Of a DNA stretch of 49,928 nt, positions 9,657 through 18,378 are shown piece after piece. Under the pieces are notes generated by a model. That model saw only the letters and a program-made list of their open reading frames with translations, made no database searches and was not told the DNA's origin. How positions within the stretch are numbered: the stretch's first letter is position 1; every line of letters starts with the position of its first letter. Position numbers and translations under genes: made by a program. Source of the stretch: an uncultured Enterobacteriaceae bacterium (lineage in GTDB: Bacteria; Pseudomonadota; Gammaproteobacteria; Enterobacterales; Enterobacteriaceae); assembly GCA_947631255.1 (NCBI GenBank), contig CANRKT010000020.1, forward strand, positions 1 to 49,928, written 5' to 3'.

Positions 9657-10457
9657 ATGAGACTGATTCCTTTAGCAAATCCAGCCCAAGTCGGTAAATG
9701 GGCAGCCCGCCATATCGTTCAACGTATTAATGCCTTTAACCCAAGTGCTGATCGCCCTTTCGTGTTAGGCCTGCCTACTGGTAGCACCCCTTTAGAAACT
9801 TACAAAGCCTTGATCGAAATGCATAAAGCGGGCCAGGTTAGCTTTAAACACGTCGTGACTTTCAATATGGATGAATATGTTGGTTTGCCGAAAGAGCATC
9901 CTGAAAGCTATTACACCTTTATGCATCGCAATTTCTTCGACCATGTTGATATTCCAGCAGAAAACATTAATCTGTTGAATGGCTGCGCTGACGATGTCGA
10001 CGCAGAATGTCGTCGTTATGAAGAAAAAATTCGCTCTTACGGAAAAATTAATCTGTTTATGGGTGGTGTCGGCAACGATGGTCATATCGCCTTTAACGAA
10101 CCTGCCTCCTCTTTAGCTTCTCGTACCCGTATTAAAACCCTGACTCATGACACCCGTGTTGCTAACTCTCGTTTCTTTGGTGGCGATGTTACCCAAGTAC
10201 CTAAATATGCTCTGACGGTCGGTGTGGGTACTTTGCTGGATGCCGAAGAGGTCATGATTCTGGTTCTGGGTGGTGTTAAAGCGCTGGCGCTTCAGGCGGC
10301 GGTTGAAGGTAATGTCAACCATATGTGGACCATCAGCTGTCTGCAGCTGCATGTGAAAGCAATCATCGTCTGCGATGAACCATCGACTATGGAATTGAAA
10401 GTGAAAACGTTGAAGTACTTCAACGAACTTGAAGCCGAAAATATTAAATCGCTGTAA
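9657..10457 (+). CDS. nagB: Glucosamine-6-phosphate deaminase
   Basis: Converts glucosamine 6-phosphate to fructose 6-phosphate and ammonia, the last step of amino-sugar catabolism; an allosteric hexamer activated by GlcNAc-6-P. It has 266 residues. The catalytic residues Asp72, Asp141, His143 and Glu148 are all present (NMDEY and [11 protein letters not shown]). Two tandem ATGs occur at 9654 and 9657; the second gives MRLIP as in E. coli with a GAGG ribosome site 6 nt upstream. It is first in the nagBACD operon. Confidence 0.97.
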   Translation: MRLIPLANPAQVGKWAARHIVQRINAFNPSADRPFVLGLPTGSTPLETYKALIEMHKAGQVSFKHVVTFNMDEYVGLPKEHPESYYTFMHRNFFDHVDIPAENINLLNGCADDVDAECRRYEEKIRSYGKINLFMGGVGNDGHIAFNEPASSLASRTRIKTLTHDTRVANSRFFGGDVTQVPKYALTVGVGTLLDAEEVMILVLGGVKALALQAAVEGNVNHMWTISCLQLHVKAIIVCDEPSTMELKVKTLKYFNELEAENIKSL

Positions 10458-10482
10458 GCATCTTTATTAACCGGGGTAACTT

Positions 10483-11631
10483 ATGTATGCATTAACCCAC
10501 GGCCGTGTTTATACCGGTCATGATATTTTGGATGGCCAGGCTGTTGTCATTGCTGAAGGTCTGATTAAAGAAATCTGCCCTGTCGACGCCTTACCAGCAG
10601 ATATGGAAACACGTGATGTGGGTGGTGCTATTATTGCCCCCGGTTTTATCGACGTGCAATTAAACGGCTGCGGCGGTGTTCAATTTAATGACACTACTGA
10701 GGCCGTTTCACTCGCTACGCTCGAAACGATGCAGCACGCCAACGAACGTTCTGGCTGCACCAGCTTCCTGCCAACCCTGATCACCTGTAGTGATGAGCTG
10801 ATGATGCACGGTGTCCAAGTGATGCGCGAGTATCTGACCCAACATCACAATCAAGCACTAGGTTTGCATCTTGAAGGTCCATGGTTGAGCCTGGCAAAAA
10901 AAGGCACCCATAACCCAGAGTATGTCCGTAAACCTACAGCACACCTGATCGATTTTTTATGCCAGAATGCCGATGTGATCACCAAAATCACCCTGGCACC
11001 GGAACAGGTTGAACCTGAAGTGATCCGCCGTCTGGTTGATGCCGGGATTATTGTCTCAGCGGGCCACTCCAACGCGACCGCTAAAGAAGCAAAAATAGGT
11101 TTCCGCGCAGGTATTACTTTTGCCACTCACCTGTTTAACGCCATGCCTTATCTCACCGGGCGTGAACCGGGTCTGACTGGGGCTATTTTTGACACAGAAG
11201 ATGTTTACTGTGGCATTATCGCTGATGGCCTACATGTTGACTATGCCAATATTCGCACAGCAAAACGCCTTAAAGGCAATAAATTGTGCCTGGTAACTGA
11301 TGCAACAGCCCCCGCAGGCGCGCACATTGATCAGTTCATTTTTGCTGGAAAAACAATATATTACCGTGATGGCTTGTGTGTAGATGAAAATGGCACACTC
11401 AGTGGCTCTGCCCTGACCATGATTGAAGGGGTCAGCAATCTGGTTAAGCACGCAGGTATTGCTCTGGATGAAGCCGTGCGTATGGCAACCCTTTATCCAG
11501 CCCGCGCAATTGGTGTGGAAAAACAGTTAGGAACTATCGAAACAGGCAAAGTGGCCAACCTGACTGTCTTTACCCACGATTATAAAATTATCAAGACTAT
11601 CGTTAATGGTAACGAAGTCGTCACAGAGTAA
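10483..11631 (+). CDS. nagA: N-acetylglucosamine-6-phosphate deacetylase
   Basis: Removes the acetyl group from GlcNAc-6-P, supplying NagB and controlling the level of the NagC inducer. It has 382 residues, equal to E. coli, with an amidohydrolase fold. Metal ligands Glu131 (HLEGPW), His195 (SAGHSNA) and His216 (THLFNAM) are present, as are substrate His251 and catalytic Asp273 (VTDAT). It starts 25 bp after nagB, and nagC begins 5 bp after its stop. Confidence 0.97.
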   Translation: MYALTHGRVYTGHDILDGQAVVIAEGLIKEICPVDALPADMETRDVGGAIIAPGFIDVQLNGCGGVQFNDTTEAVSLATLETMQHANERSGCTSFLPTLITCSDELMMHGVQVMREYLTQHHNQALGLHLEGPWLSLAKKGTHNPEYVRKPTAHLIDFLCQNADVITKITLAPEQVEPEVIRRLVDAGIIVSAGHSNATAKEAKIGFRAGITFATHLFNAMPYLTGREPGLTGAIFDTEDVYCGIIADGLHVDYANIRTAKRLKGNKLCLVTDATAPAGAHIDQFIFAGKTIYYRDGLCVDENGTLSGSALTMIEGVSNLVKHAGIALDEAVRMATLYPARAIGVEKQLGTIETGKVANLTVFTHDYKIIKTIVNGNEVVTE

Positions 11632-11636
11632 ATCGA

Positions 11637-12857
11637 ATGGTTACTGACGGACAAGGACAGATTGGCAATATTGATTTAGTAAAACAGTTAAATAGTGCGG
11701 CAGTTTATCGTCTAATCGATCAACAAGGTCCTATTTCACGCATTCAAATTGCCGAACAGAGTCAACTTGCACCCGCCAGTGTCACGAAAATTACCCGTCA
11801 TTTGATAGAGCGCGGACTTATCAAAGAAGTCGACCAACAGGCCTCCACCGGGGGCCGACGCGCTATCTCTATCATTACCGAAACCCGTAATTTCCAAGCT
11901 ATTGGCGTGCGTCTGGGTCGCTATGACGCCACCATTACACTGTTTAATCTCGGTGCCAAATCACTGGCCGAAGAACACTATGCCCTGCCTGAAAAAAACC
12001 AGCAAACACTGGAAAGCGCCCTGCTTAACGCCATTCATCAATTTATTGAAAATAATACCCGCAAAATTCGCGAACTGATTGCTATCTCGGTGATATTACC
12101 GGGTCTGGTTGATCCCGATGGCGGGTTTGTACGCTATATGCCCCATATTAGTGTCGATAAATGGCCGCTCTCTGAAGCACTCGAAAATCGTTTTAATGTT
12201 ACCTGCTTTGTCGGTCACGATATTCGTAGCCTGGCGCTCGCTGAACATTATTTTGGCGCAACTCAGGATTGCGAAGATGCCATTCTGGTACGTGTCCATC
12301 GTGGCACTGGGGCGGGGATCTTATCCAATGGTAAAATTTTTCTTGGCCGTAACGGTAATGTGGGTGAGATTGGTCATATACAAGTCGACCCGCTGGGTGA
12401 ACGCTGCCATTGCGGTAACTTTGGTTGTCTGGAAACTATTGCCGCAAATGCCGCCATTGAGCAACGCGTACGCCACTTGCTAGAACAAGGTTATAAAAGT
12501 CGTTTAACCCTCGATGACTGTAGTATCAGCACTATCTGTAAAGCGGCAAATAAAGGGGATGTTCTGGCCTGTGAAGTACTGGAATATGTAGGACGTCACC
12601 TTGGTAAAGCAATCTCCATTGCTATTAACCTGTTTAACCCACAAAAAGTTATCCTGGCAGGTGAAATTACCGCTGCTGAAAAAGTCATCTTTCCAGCGAT
12701 TAAGCAGTGTATTAATGTTCAAGTATTGAACGCATTTCGCAAAGACTTACCCGTCGTGTGTTCTCAGCTTGACGACAGGTCCGCGATTGGTGCTTTTGCT
12801 TTGGTTAAACGTGCGATGTTAAATGGTATGCTATTACTGCGCCTGCTTGAGAACTAA
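11637..12857 (+). CDS. nagC: ROK-family repressor NagC
   Basis: Transcriptional repressor of the nag regulon, released by GlcNAc-6-P. It has 406 residues. The N-terminal winged helix-turn-helix is at about 33-62 (SRIQIAEQSQLAPASVTKIT). The ROK domain carries the zinc motif CHCGNFGC at 257-264 with His247 in GEIGH, and the sugar-binding HRGTGAG loop at 221-227. It starts 5 bp after nagA. An ERIC-like element of about 130 bp separates it from nagD. Confidence 0.97.
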   Translation: MVTDGQGQIGNIDLVKQLNSAAVYRLIDQQGPISRIQIAEQSQLAPASVTKITRHLIERGLIKEVDQQASTGGRRAISIITETRNFQAIGVRLGRYDATITLFNLGAKSLAEEHYALPEKNQQTLESALLNAIHQFIENNTRKIRELIAISVILPGLVDPDGGFVRYMPHISVDKWPLSEALENRFNVTCFVGHDIRSLALAEHYFGATQDCEDAILVRVHRGTGAGILSNGKIFLGRNGNVGEIGHIQVDPLGERCHCGNFGCLETIAANAAIEQRVRHLLEQGYKSRLTLDDCSISTICKAANKGDVLACEVLEYVGRHLGKAISIAINLFNPQKVILAGEITAAEKVIFPAIKQCINVQVLNAFRKDLPVVCSQLDDRSAIGAFALVKRAMLNGMLLLRLLEN

Positions 12858-12885
12858 TCTCCTAATCGTGCCAAGTATTTTACGC

Positions 12886-13016
12886 TATAGCCCCTTAATA
12901 ATTCGAGTGCTTGTAGACACTGACTGAAATCCCTCTCGATGAGCATAGACACACTATATGATTCGACGTGTTTCATGAAAGTAACACCCAGGCAACTTAA
13001 AGTATGACGGGGATAG
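12886..13016. repeat. ERIC-like palindromic element between nagC and nagD
   Basis: An element of about 130 bp with inverted ends (CTATAG-CCCC on the left, GGGGATAG on the right). The left arm has TTAATAATTCGAG, the centre GATGAGCATAGAC, and the right arm CAGGCAACTTAAAGTATGA. The centre and arms match the copies near 40.5 and 46.6 kb, so these form one subfamily. Confidence 0.75.
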
Positions 13017-13048
13017 TTACTGATTTCCTTTCGTGAGCCCATGACCTG

Positions 13049-13804
13049 ATGACCACTATTAAAAATGTAATTTGTGATATCGACGGCGTCCTGATGCACG
13101 ATAACGTCGCGGTTCCCGGAGCCAAAGAGTTCCTCGCGCGTATCCTTGATAAAGGTATGCCGCTCATCATGCTAACCAACTACCCTTCACAGACCGGGCA
13201 GGACTTAGCTAACCGATTTGCCTCCGCCGGAATTGATATCCCGGACAGCATGTTTTATACCTCCGCGATGGCAACAGCAGACTTTTTGCGCCGCCAGGAA
13301 GGCAAAAAAGCCTATGTTATCGGTGAAGGAGCCCTGATTCATGAACTGTATAAAGCCGGCTTTACGATAACCGATATTAATCCTGATTTCGTGATTGTCG
13401 GTGAGACTCGCTCGTTTAACTGGGACATGATGTACAAAGCCGCCTATTTTGTTGCCAATGGCGCACGGTTTATTGCGACCAACCCCGATACCCATGGACA
13501 TGGTTTCTCCCCTGCCTGTGGTGCACTCTGTGCAGGTATTGAGAAAATTTCCGGTTGTGAGCCGTTTTATGTTGGTAAACCAAGCCCGTTAATTATTCGT
13601 GCTGCACTTAACAAAATTCAGGCCCATTCTGAAGAGACGATAATTATCGGTGATAACTTACGCACCGATATCCTGGCGGGTTTTCAGGCCGGCCTGGAAA
13701 CAATTCTGGTTCTTTCTGGAGTCTCGACTCTGGCCGATATTGACGCCGTACCCTTCCGCCCAACCTGGATTTTCCCTTCAGTCGCAGATATCGACCTTAT
13801 CTAA
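13049..13804 (+). CDS. nagD: HAD-superfamily UMP/ribonucleotide phosphatase NagD
   Basis: Nucleotide monophosphatase of the haloacid dehalogenase superfamily with broad in vitro activity favouring UMP; its link to amino-sugar use is unclear. It has 251 residues. Motif I CDIDGVL is at about 9-15 with the catalytic Asp pair, motif II is LTNYPSQT, and the C-terminal motif is IIGDNLRTDILAG. The start MTTIKNVICDIDG matches E. coli. An out-of-frame ATG 8 bp upstream is followed directly by a stop. It is last in the operon, followed by a hairpin terminator. Confidence 0.95.
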   Translation: MTTIKNVICDIDGVLMHDNVAVPGAKEFLARILDKGMPLIMLTNYPSQTGQDLANRFASAGIDIPDSMFYTSAMATADFLRRQEGKKAYVIGEGALIHELYKAGFTITDINPDFVIVGETRSFNWDMMYKAAYFVANGARFIATNPDTHGHGFSPACGALCAGIEKISGCEPFYVGKPSPLIIRAALNKIQAHSEETIIIGDNLRTDILAGFQAGLETILVLSGVSTLADIDAVPFRPTWIFPSVADIDLI

Positions 13805-13812
13805 TGATTCAG

Positions 13813-13839
13813 ACGCCGGAACAGGATGCCGGCGTTTTA
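13813..13839 (+). terminator. nagBACD operon terminator
   Basis: ACGCCGG pairs with CCGGCGT (13813-13819 with 13829-13835), followed by TTTAT, 8 bp after the nagD stop. The remaining gap to asnB is AT-rich with no gene; it must hold the asnB promoter, which I cannot place with confidence. Confidence 0.75.
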
Positions 13840-14117
13840 TCAATAGCGAATATCTCCCCGCTCTTCACTACCGTTAACATGCCCCAACCTTCATAAAATT
13901 GCCGAATCGCTAATTTTTACGACCCAAATGTGTTTTTTTTTCATCGATCCGCAATCGCTTTAAAACTTTTATCAACCCACACCAAAAAACATTGCATTTA
14001 TCTCATCAATTGAGCATTTTTATTGATAAATGACGCAACAAAACTGCTAAACAGTTAAATAATTATCAAATTAGATTTATCCATTTATTGCTCAGAACAG
14101 TGTTATGGAGAAGGACT

Positions 14118-15779
14118 ATGTGTTCAATTTTTGGCGTGCTGGATATCAAAACCGATAGCGTTGAATTACGTAAAAAAGCCCTGGAATTATCACGTCTGAT
14201 GCGCCATCGCGGCCCGGACTGGTCAGGTGTTTATGCCAGTGAAAACGCTATCCTGGTACATGAACGCTTGTCCATTGTGGATATTAATGCCGGGGCCCAG
14301 CCGTTATACAACCCGGCTAAAACACATGTGCTGGCAGTAAACGGTGAAATCTATAACCACCAGCAGCTACGCGCCGAATACAGCGATCGCTATACTTTCC
14401 AGACGGGTTCAGACTGTGAAGTGATTCTGGCGCTCTATCAGGAAAAAGGCACCGCGTTCCTCGATGACCTGCACGGTATGTTTGCCTTTATCCTGTATGA
14501 CAGTGAAAAAAACACCTATCTGATTGGTCGTGACCATATCGGTATCATCCCTCTTTATAGGGGACATGATGAATACGGTAACTTCTACGTGGCATCAGAG
14601 ATGAAAGCGCTGGTTCCAGTTTGTCGTTCTATCGAAGAGTTCCCAGCAGGAAGTTATCTGTCGAGCGAGGACGGTGAAATTCGTGCTTACTACCAGCGTG
14701 ACTGGTTTAGCTATGACGCGGTAAAAGATAACGTCACTGACAAAGAACGGTTACGCCAGTCATTAGAAGATGCAGTAAAAAACCATCTAATGTCTGATGT
14801 GCCTTATGGTGTATTGCTTTCTGGCGGCCTGGACTCCTCGGTTATCTCTGCCATCACTAAAAAGTATGCTGCACGTCGTGTGGAAGATGGCGAGCGTAGT
14901 GAAGCCTGGTGGCCTCAGCTGCACTCCTTCGCGGTCGGTCTGGTCGGCTCACCTGATCTTAAAGCAGCCCTGGAAGTCGCTAATCATTTAGGGACTGTGC
15001 ACCATGAAATTCATTTCACGGTTCAGGAAGGTCTGGATGCTATCCGTGATGTGATTTATCACATTGAAACCTACGATGTGACCACCATCCGCGCTTCCAC
15101 CCCGATGTATCTGATGTCACGTAAAATAAAAGCGATGGGCATCAAGATGGTACTTTCAGGCGAAGGTTCTGATGAAGTCTTTGGCGGGTATCTTTACTTC
15201 CATAAAGCGCCTGATGCTAAAGAGCTGCATGAAGAGACGGTACGTAAATTACAGGCACTGCATCTGTTCGACTGCGCCCGTGCCAACAAGGCCATGTCTG
15301 CCTGGGGCGTGGAAGCTCGCGTGCCTTTCCTGGATAAAGCGTTTCTTGATGTTGCGATGCGGATTAACCCGCAAGATAAAATGTGCGGTAACGGCAAGAT
15401 TGAAAAACATATCCTGCGTGAATGTTTCGAGTCCTGCTTACCGGCAAGCATTGTCTGGCGCCAGAAAGAGCAATTCTCCGATGGCGTGGGTTATAGCTGG
15501 ATAGACAGCCTGAAAGAGGTTGCAGCCCAGCAAATCACCGATCAGCAACTGGCTACTGCCAGCTATCGCTTCCCGTACAATACGCCGGGTTCTAAAGAAG
15601 CCTATTTGTACCGTGAGATATTTGAAGAGCTGTTCCCACTGGCTGATGCGGCTAAATGCGTCCCAGGTGGTCCTTCAGTGGCATGCTCTTCAGTTAAAGC
15701 CATTGAATGGGATGAATCCTTCAAAGCGATGAACGATCCGTCTGGTCGTGCAGTGGGTGTTCACCAATCCGCTTACTAA
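14118..15779 (+). CDS. asnB: Asparagine synthetase B, glutamine-hydrolysing
   Basis: Makes asparagine from aspartate, ATP and glutamine. It has 553 residues. The start was chosen at MCSIFG because Cys2 becomes the N-terminal nucleophile of the glutaminase domain after Met removal. An AAGGA ribosome site precedes it, and the 10 upstream codons have no similarity. Glutaminase-domain landmarks are RGPD (31-34), NGEIYNH (75-81) and the SDCE segment (98-101). The synthetase PP-loop SGGLDSS is at 235-241. It follows the nag operon, as in E. coli. Confidence 0.97.
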   Translation: MCSIFGVLDIKTDSVELRKKALELSRLMRHRGPDWSGVYASENAILVHERLSIVDINAGAQPLYNPAKTHVLAVNGEIYNHQQLRAEYSDRYTFQTGSDCEVILALYQEKGTAFLDDLHGMFAFILYDSEKNTYLIGRDHIGIIPLYRGHDEYGNFYVASEMKALVPVCRSIEEFPAGSYLSSEDGEIRAYYQRDWFSYDAVKDNVTDKERLRQSLEDAVKNHLMSDVPYGVLLSGGLDSSVISAITKKYAARRVEDGERSEAWWPQLHSFAVGLVGSPDLKAALEVANHLGTVHHEIHFTVQEGLDAIRDVIYHIETYDVTTIRASTPMYLMSRKIKAMGIKMVLSGEGSDEVFGGYLYFHKAPDAKELHEETVRKLQALHLFDCARANKAMSAWGVEARVPFLDKAFLDVAMRINPQDKMCGNGKIEKHILRECFESCLPASIVWRQKEQFSDGVGYSWIDSLKEVAAQQITDQQLATASYRFPYNTPGSKEAYLYREIFEELFPLADAAKCVPGGPSVACSSVKAIEWDESFKAMNDPSGRAVGVHQSAY

Positions 15780-15794
15780 CAACGCTCTTTTTAT

Positions 15795-15855
15795 AAGAGA
15801 TTAACCCGCCCGCTCTATTGCGTTGCTGATTAATCTCTTCTTTTGCCTTTTTTCT
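15795..15855 (+). terminator. asnB terminator-like structure
   Basis: AAGAGATTAA and TTAATCTCTT (15795-15804 and 15830-15839) form a perfect 10-bp stem with a large loop, followed by CTTTTGCCTTTTTT. It is about 15 bp after the asnB stop. No gene is credible between here and the tRNA promoter. Confidence 0.6.
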
Positions 15856-16014
15856 AACCATGCTCTTTACCCAAACTCCCCCGCACTTATCTTTCTTCAC
15901 CAGAATATTCACGAGCATGACGCATAAAAACAAAAATATTTGCCGATAATTCAATCAAGCTGTTCGTAAGTCATTCAAATGAACTCATTCCGTCGTTTTT
16001 TTGGAAAATACTTG

Positions 16015-16043
16015 TTGACGCTGCACGGTCAACTTAGCATAAT
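16015..16043 (+). promoter_or_regulatory. Promoter of the seven-tRNA operon
   Basis: TTGACG (16015-16020), a 17-bp spacer and CATAAT (16038-16043) precede a GC-rich discriminator, GCGCCCCGC. That discriminator is typical of stringently controlled stable-RNA promoters. The first tRNA begins 40 bp downstream. Confidence 0.85.
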
Positions 16044-16082
16044 GCGCCCCGCAACGCCGAAGAAGGTAATGCGCAATGAGAT

Positions 16083-16159
16083 GGCTACGTAGCTCAGCTG
16101 GTTAGAGCACATCACTCATAATGATGGGGTCACAGGTTCAAATCCCGTCGTAGCCACCA
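16083..16159 (+). tRNA. metT: tRNA-Met(CAU), elongator
   Basis: 77 nt with encoded CCA. The acceptor GGCTACG pairs with CGTAGCC, and anticodon CAT sits in the CTCATAA loop. The sequence is nearly identical to the E. coli elongator tRNA-Met and lacks the initiator C1 mismatch. First gene of the operon; a second copy is at 16494. Confidence 0.97.
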
Positions 16160-16164
16160 TAGTT

Positions 16165-16249
16165 GCGGGAGTGGCGAAATTGGTAGACGCACTAGATTTA
16201 GGTTCTAGCGCCGCAAGGTGTGCGAGTTCAAGTCTCGCCTCCCGCACCA
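16165..16249 (+). tRNA. leuW: tRNA-Leu(UAG)
   Basis: 85 nt class II tRNA with a long variable arm and encoded CCA. The acceptor GCGGGAG pairs with CTCCCGC, and anticodon TAG follows the CTAGA stem. It begins 5 bp after the tRNA-Met, the same position as leuW in E. coli. Confidence 0.97.
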
Positions 16250-16274
16250 TTATTTCGTTCGACGTTGTATGTGA

Positions 16275-16349
16275 TGGGGTATCGCCAAGCGGTAAGGCAC
16301 TGGTTTTTGATACCAGCATTCCCTGGTTCGAATCCAGGTACCCCAGCCA
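16275..16349 (+). tRNA. glnU: tRNA-Gln(UUG), copy 1
   Basis: 75 nt with encoded CCA. The anticodon stem CTGGT/ACCAG encloses a loop with TTG. The T stem is CCTGG/CCAGG, the version paired with UUG in this cluster. Confidence 0.97.
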
Positions 16350-16389
16350 CTTTTTTTATCGACATAAAAAGCAAGTCTCGTCTACATAT

Positions 16390-16464
16390 TGGGGTATCGC
16401 CAAGCGGTAAGGCACTGGTTTTTGATACCAGCATTCCCTGGTTCGAATCCAGGTACCCCAGCCA
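16390..16464 (+). tRNA. glnW: tRNA-Gln(UUG), copy 2
   Basis: 75 nt and identical to the copy at 16275 across the mature sequence, with anticodon TTG and encoded CCA. It is a tandem duplicate separated by 40 bp of AT-rich spacer. Confidence 0.97.
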
Positions 16465-16493
16465 GTCGATAATAACAATTGAATTTAATGATT

Positions 16494-16570
16494 GGCTACG
16501 TAGCTCAGCTGGTTAGAGCACATCACTCATAATGATGGGGTCACAGGTTCGAATCCCGTCGTAGCCACCA
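16494..16570 (+). tRNA. metU: tRNA-Met(CAU), elongator, second copy
   Basis: 77 nt. It differs from the first copy only in the T loop (TTCGAAT here, TTCAAAT at 16083). Anticodon CAT; CCA is encoded. Confidence 0.97.
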
Positions 16571-16610
16571 TATCCAGATATAATATTGAATGCATCATTC
16601 GATATATGAT

Positions 16611-16685
16611 TGGGGTATCGCCAAGCGGTAAGGCACTGGTTTCTGATACCAGCATTCCGAGGTTCGAATCCTCGTACCCCAGCCA
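16611..16685 (+). tRNA. glnV: tRNA-Gln(CUG), copy 1
   Basis: 75 nt. The anticodon loop reads TTCTGAT, giving CUG. The T stem CGAGG/CCTCG distinguishes it from the UUG isoacceptor. Encoded CCA. Confidence 0.97.
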
Positions 16686-16720
16686 ATATTTTAACTGTTT
16701 GCAATTGCGAGCAGCCCTCT

Positions 16721-16795
16721 TGGGGTATCGCCAAGCGGTAAGGCACTGGTTTCTGATACCAGCATTCCGAGGTTCGAATCCTCGTACCCCAGCCA
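16721..16795 (+). tRNA. glnX: tRNA-Gln(CUG), copy 2
   Basis: 75 nt and identical to the copy at 16611. It is the last of the seven tRNAs. Order and isoacceptor content equal the E. coli metT-leuW-glnU-glnW-metU-glnV-glnX operon. Confidence 0.97.
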
Positions 16796-16881
16796 TATTA
16801 CAGAAAAATCCCACTTTTAAGTATTATGCGTTCACTTAAGCTGCCGAAGCTTATCGTTGAGCAGATAGGTAAGTGGAATAT

Positions 16882-16919
16882 AAAGCACTGTACGATAATA
16901 TCGTCAGTGCTTTTTTTTT
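16882..16919 (+). terminator. tRNA operon terminator
   Basis: A long hairpin (AAAGCACTG, inner ACGATA/TATCGT, CAGTGCTTT) is followed by a run of T residues. It is about 87 bp after the last tRNA. Confidence 0.9.
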
Positions 16920-17081
16920 GGAAGAACGATGGATTTGGCATTTCCCTCATGGCTTTCAGCTAATTAGGGATATTACCGCTTATCTTTTCAACGCCCCTGA
17001 ATTCTGCTTCAGAGGCGAAAGCAGGCTTAAGAAAACCCGCCATTAGTCCATTCAGGGTGCAAGCACCCTGCTGGTTAGCGT

Positions 17082-18257
17082 TTATAATCCCAGCGCATAT
17101 TTCAGCGCTTGCTGTTTAAGCCCACCGGCACGCTGTGCAGCCATCAACCCCAGGTTACGTATAGCGCGAATCGGTGCCAGATTATTACTGAATCCGACAT
17201 AAAACAGATCCATCCCCGTTTGCATCATCAAGTTGTCCAGCTTGCGCTTAGACTCATAACGCCGCAATACCTCAAGACTCGCCCACTGTTCACCCAGGTT
17301 ACGCGCATCTGTCATTACGTCGAGTAGCGCCTGTACATCACGATAACCCAAGTTCACCCCTTGACCCGCCAGAGGATGAATGGTGTGGGCCGCATCACCG
17401 ATTAATGCCAGCCCCGGTTTCACATATTTCAGCGCATGACGGCGGGTTAGCGGAAACGCGCCACTGGCAACCGGGGTGACATTACCCAACCGTGACGGGA
17501 AGTGACCAGTGATGCTCTTCTGCAACTGCGCCATGCTCATGCTTTGTAACTGGCGAATACGCGCCGGTTCGTCATACCAAACTAATGATGCCCAATTATC
17601 AAATAGCGGCAGAAACGCATGCGGTCCCGTCGGCGTAAAATGCTGCCAGGTACTGTCTCCTGGAGACTCATCACACTGGGCCGTAATTAACATGCAAGAC
17701 TGACGATACTGCCAGGCGTGAATGCCGATGCCAGCCCACTGACGAATTTGCGAATTTGCCCCGTCAGCACCAATCACCATTGGCACGTTTAGCGATTCAC
17801 CATCAGCAAAACAGAGCGACCATCCATTTTCACTGCGCTGCATCTGAGTTAACTGAGCGGGACAATACAGAGTGACTAAGGGATGTTTAATTAAAGCCTG
17901 CCAGAGCGCTTGCTGTAATACCTGGTTCTCAACCATAAACCCGAGCTCAGGCAGCCCCAGCTCGCTGGCAGAGAAGCTGACATGCGCTTTTTCCCACTCC
18001 CAGGTCTCGAGACGACGATAGGGGTGAGCGCGCATCGAAAGAACGCTTTCCCAGACACCTAAAGATTGCAATAACAAGACAGATTGCGCACCTATGGCTG
18101 AAATACGAACATCGGGGGGGCTGCCTGGCTGAAATTCAGCCGGCGCCTGATGTTCAATCACCGCAACACGAAAACCACTGTTTGCCAGTCCCAGTGCGCT
18201 CGCTGCGCCGACCATACCGCCACCGACGACGGCGACTTCAATGGGTTGATTACTCAT
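17082..18257 (-). CDS. ubiF: Ubiquinone hydroxylase UbiF (2-octaprenyl-3-methyl-6-methoxy-1,4-benzoquinol hydroxylase)
   Basis: FAD monooxygenase hydroxylating C6 of the ubiquinone ring, part of the soluble Ubi complex. It has 391 residues, exactly the E. coli length. The N-terminal Rossmann motif [14 protein letters not shown] is at about 9-22. The DG motif region IGADGANS and the FAD/ribityl motif [19 protein letters not shown] are present. The start MSNQPIEV agrees with the family; the frame continues 21 codons upstream without similarity. It is divergent from miaB. An 18-bp palindrome of CAGGGTGC type lies just past the stop at 17053-17070. Confidence 0.96.
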   Translation of the reverse strand: MSNQPIEVAVVGGGMVGAASALGLANSGFRVAVIEHQAPAEFQPGSPPDVRISAIGAQSVLLLQSLGVWESVLSMRAHPYRRLETWEWEKAHVSFSASELGLPELGFMVENQVLQQALWQALIKHPLVTLYCPAQLTQMQRSENGWSLCFADGESLNVPMVIGADGANSQIRQWAGIGIHAWQYRQSCMLITAQCDESPGDSTWQHFTPTGPHAFLPLFDNWASLVWYDEPARIRQLQSMSMAQLQKSITGHFPSRLGNVTPVASGAFPLTRRHALKYVKPGLALIGDAAHTIHPLAGQGVNLGYRDVQALLDVMTDARNLGEQWASLEVLRRYESKRKLDNLMMQTGMDLFYVGFSNNLAPIRAIRNLGLMAAQRAGGLKQQALKYALGL

Positions 18258-18378
18258 GGTGTTTATCCTTAATTTGCCTGGTTTAATTCTAACGACTTTC
18301 CCCAGGCTGGTCACATCCACATCAAAGCATTACACTATACGACTTAACCCTTGGATACACTTAAGCAATGACATGTCG

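Noticed and set aside
12854-13099. Minus-strand ORFs across the nagC-nagD gap
   Set aside because: They read through the ERIC-like palindrome, which is open in several frames, and show no coding character outside it.
15721-15954. 77-residue minus-strand ORF overlapping the asnB end
   Set aside because: It is mostly antisense to asnB and the terminator region, has no recognisable family and includes a low-complexity basic stretch.
16270-16800. Regularly spaced near-identical repeats resembling a repeat array
   Set aside because: They are full cloverleaf tRNA-Gln and tRNA-Met genes with encoded CCA, not a CRISPR or tandem-repeat array. The open frames across them are artefacts.
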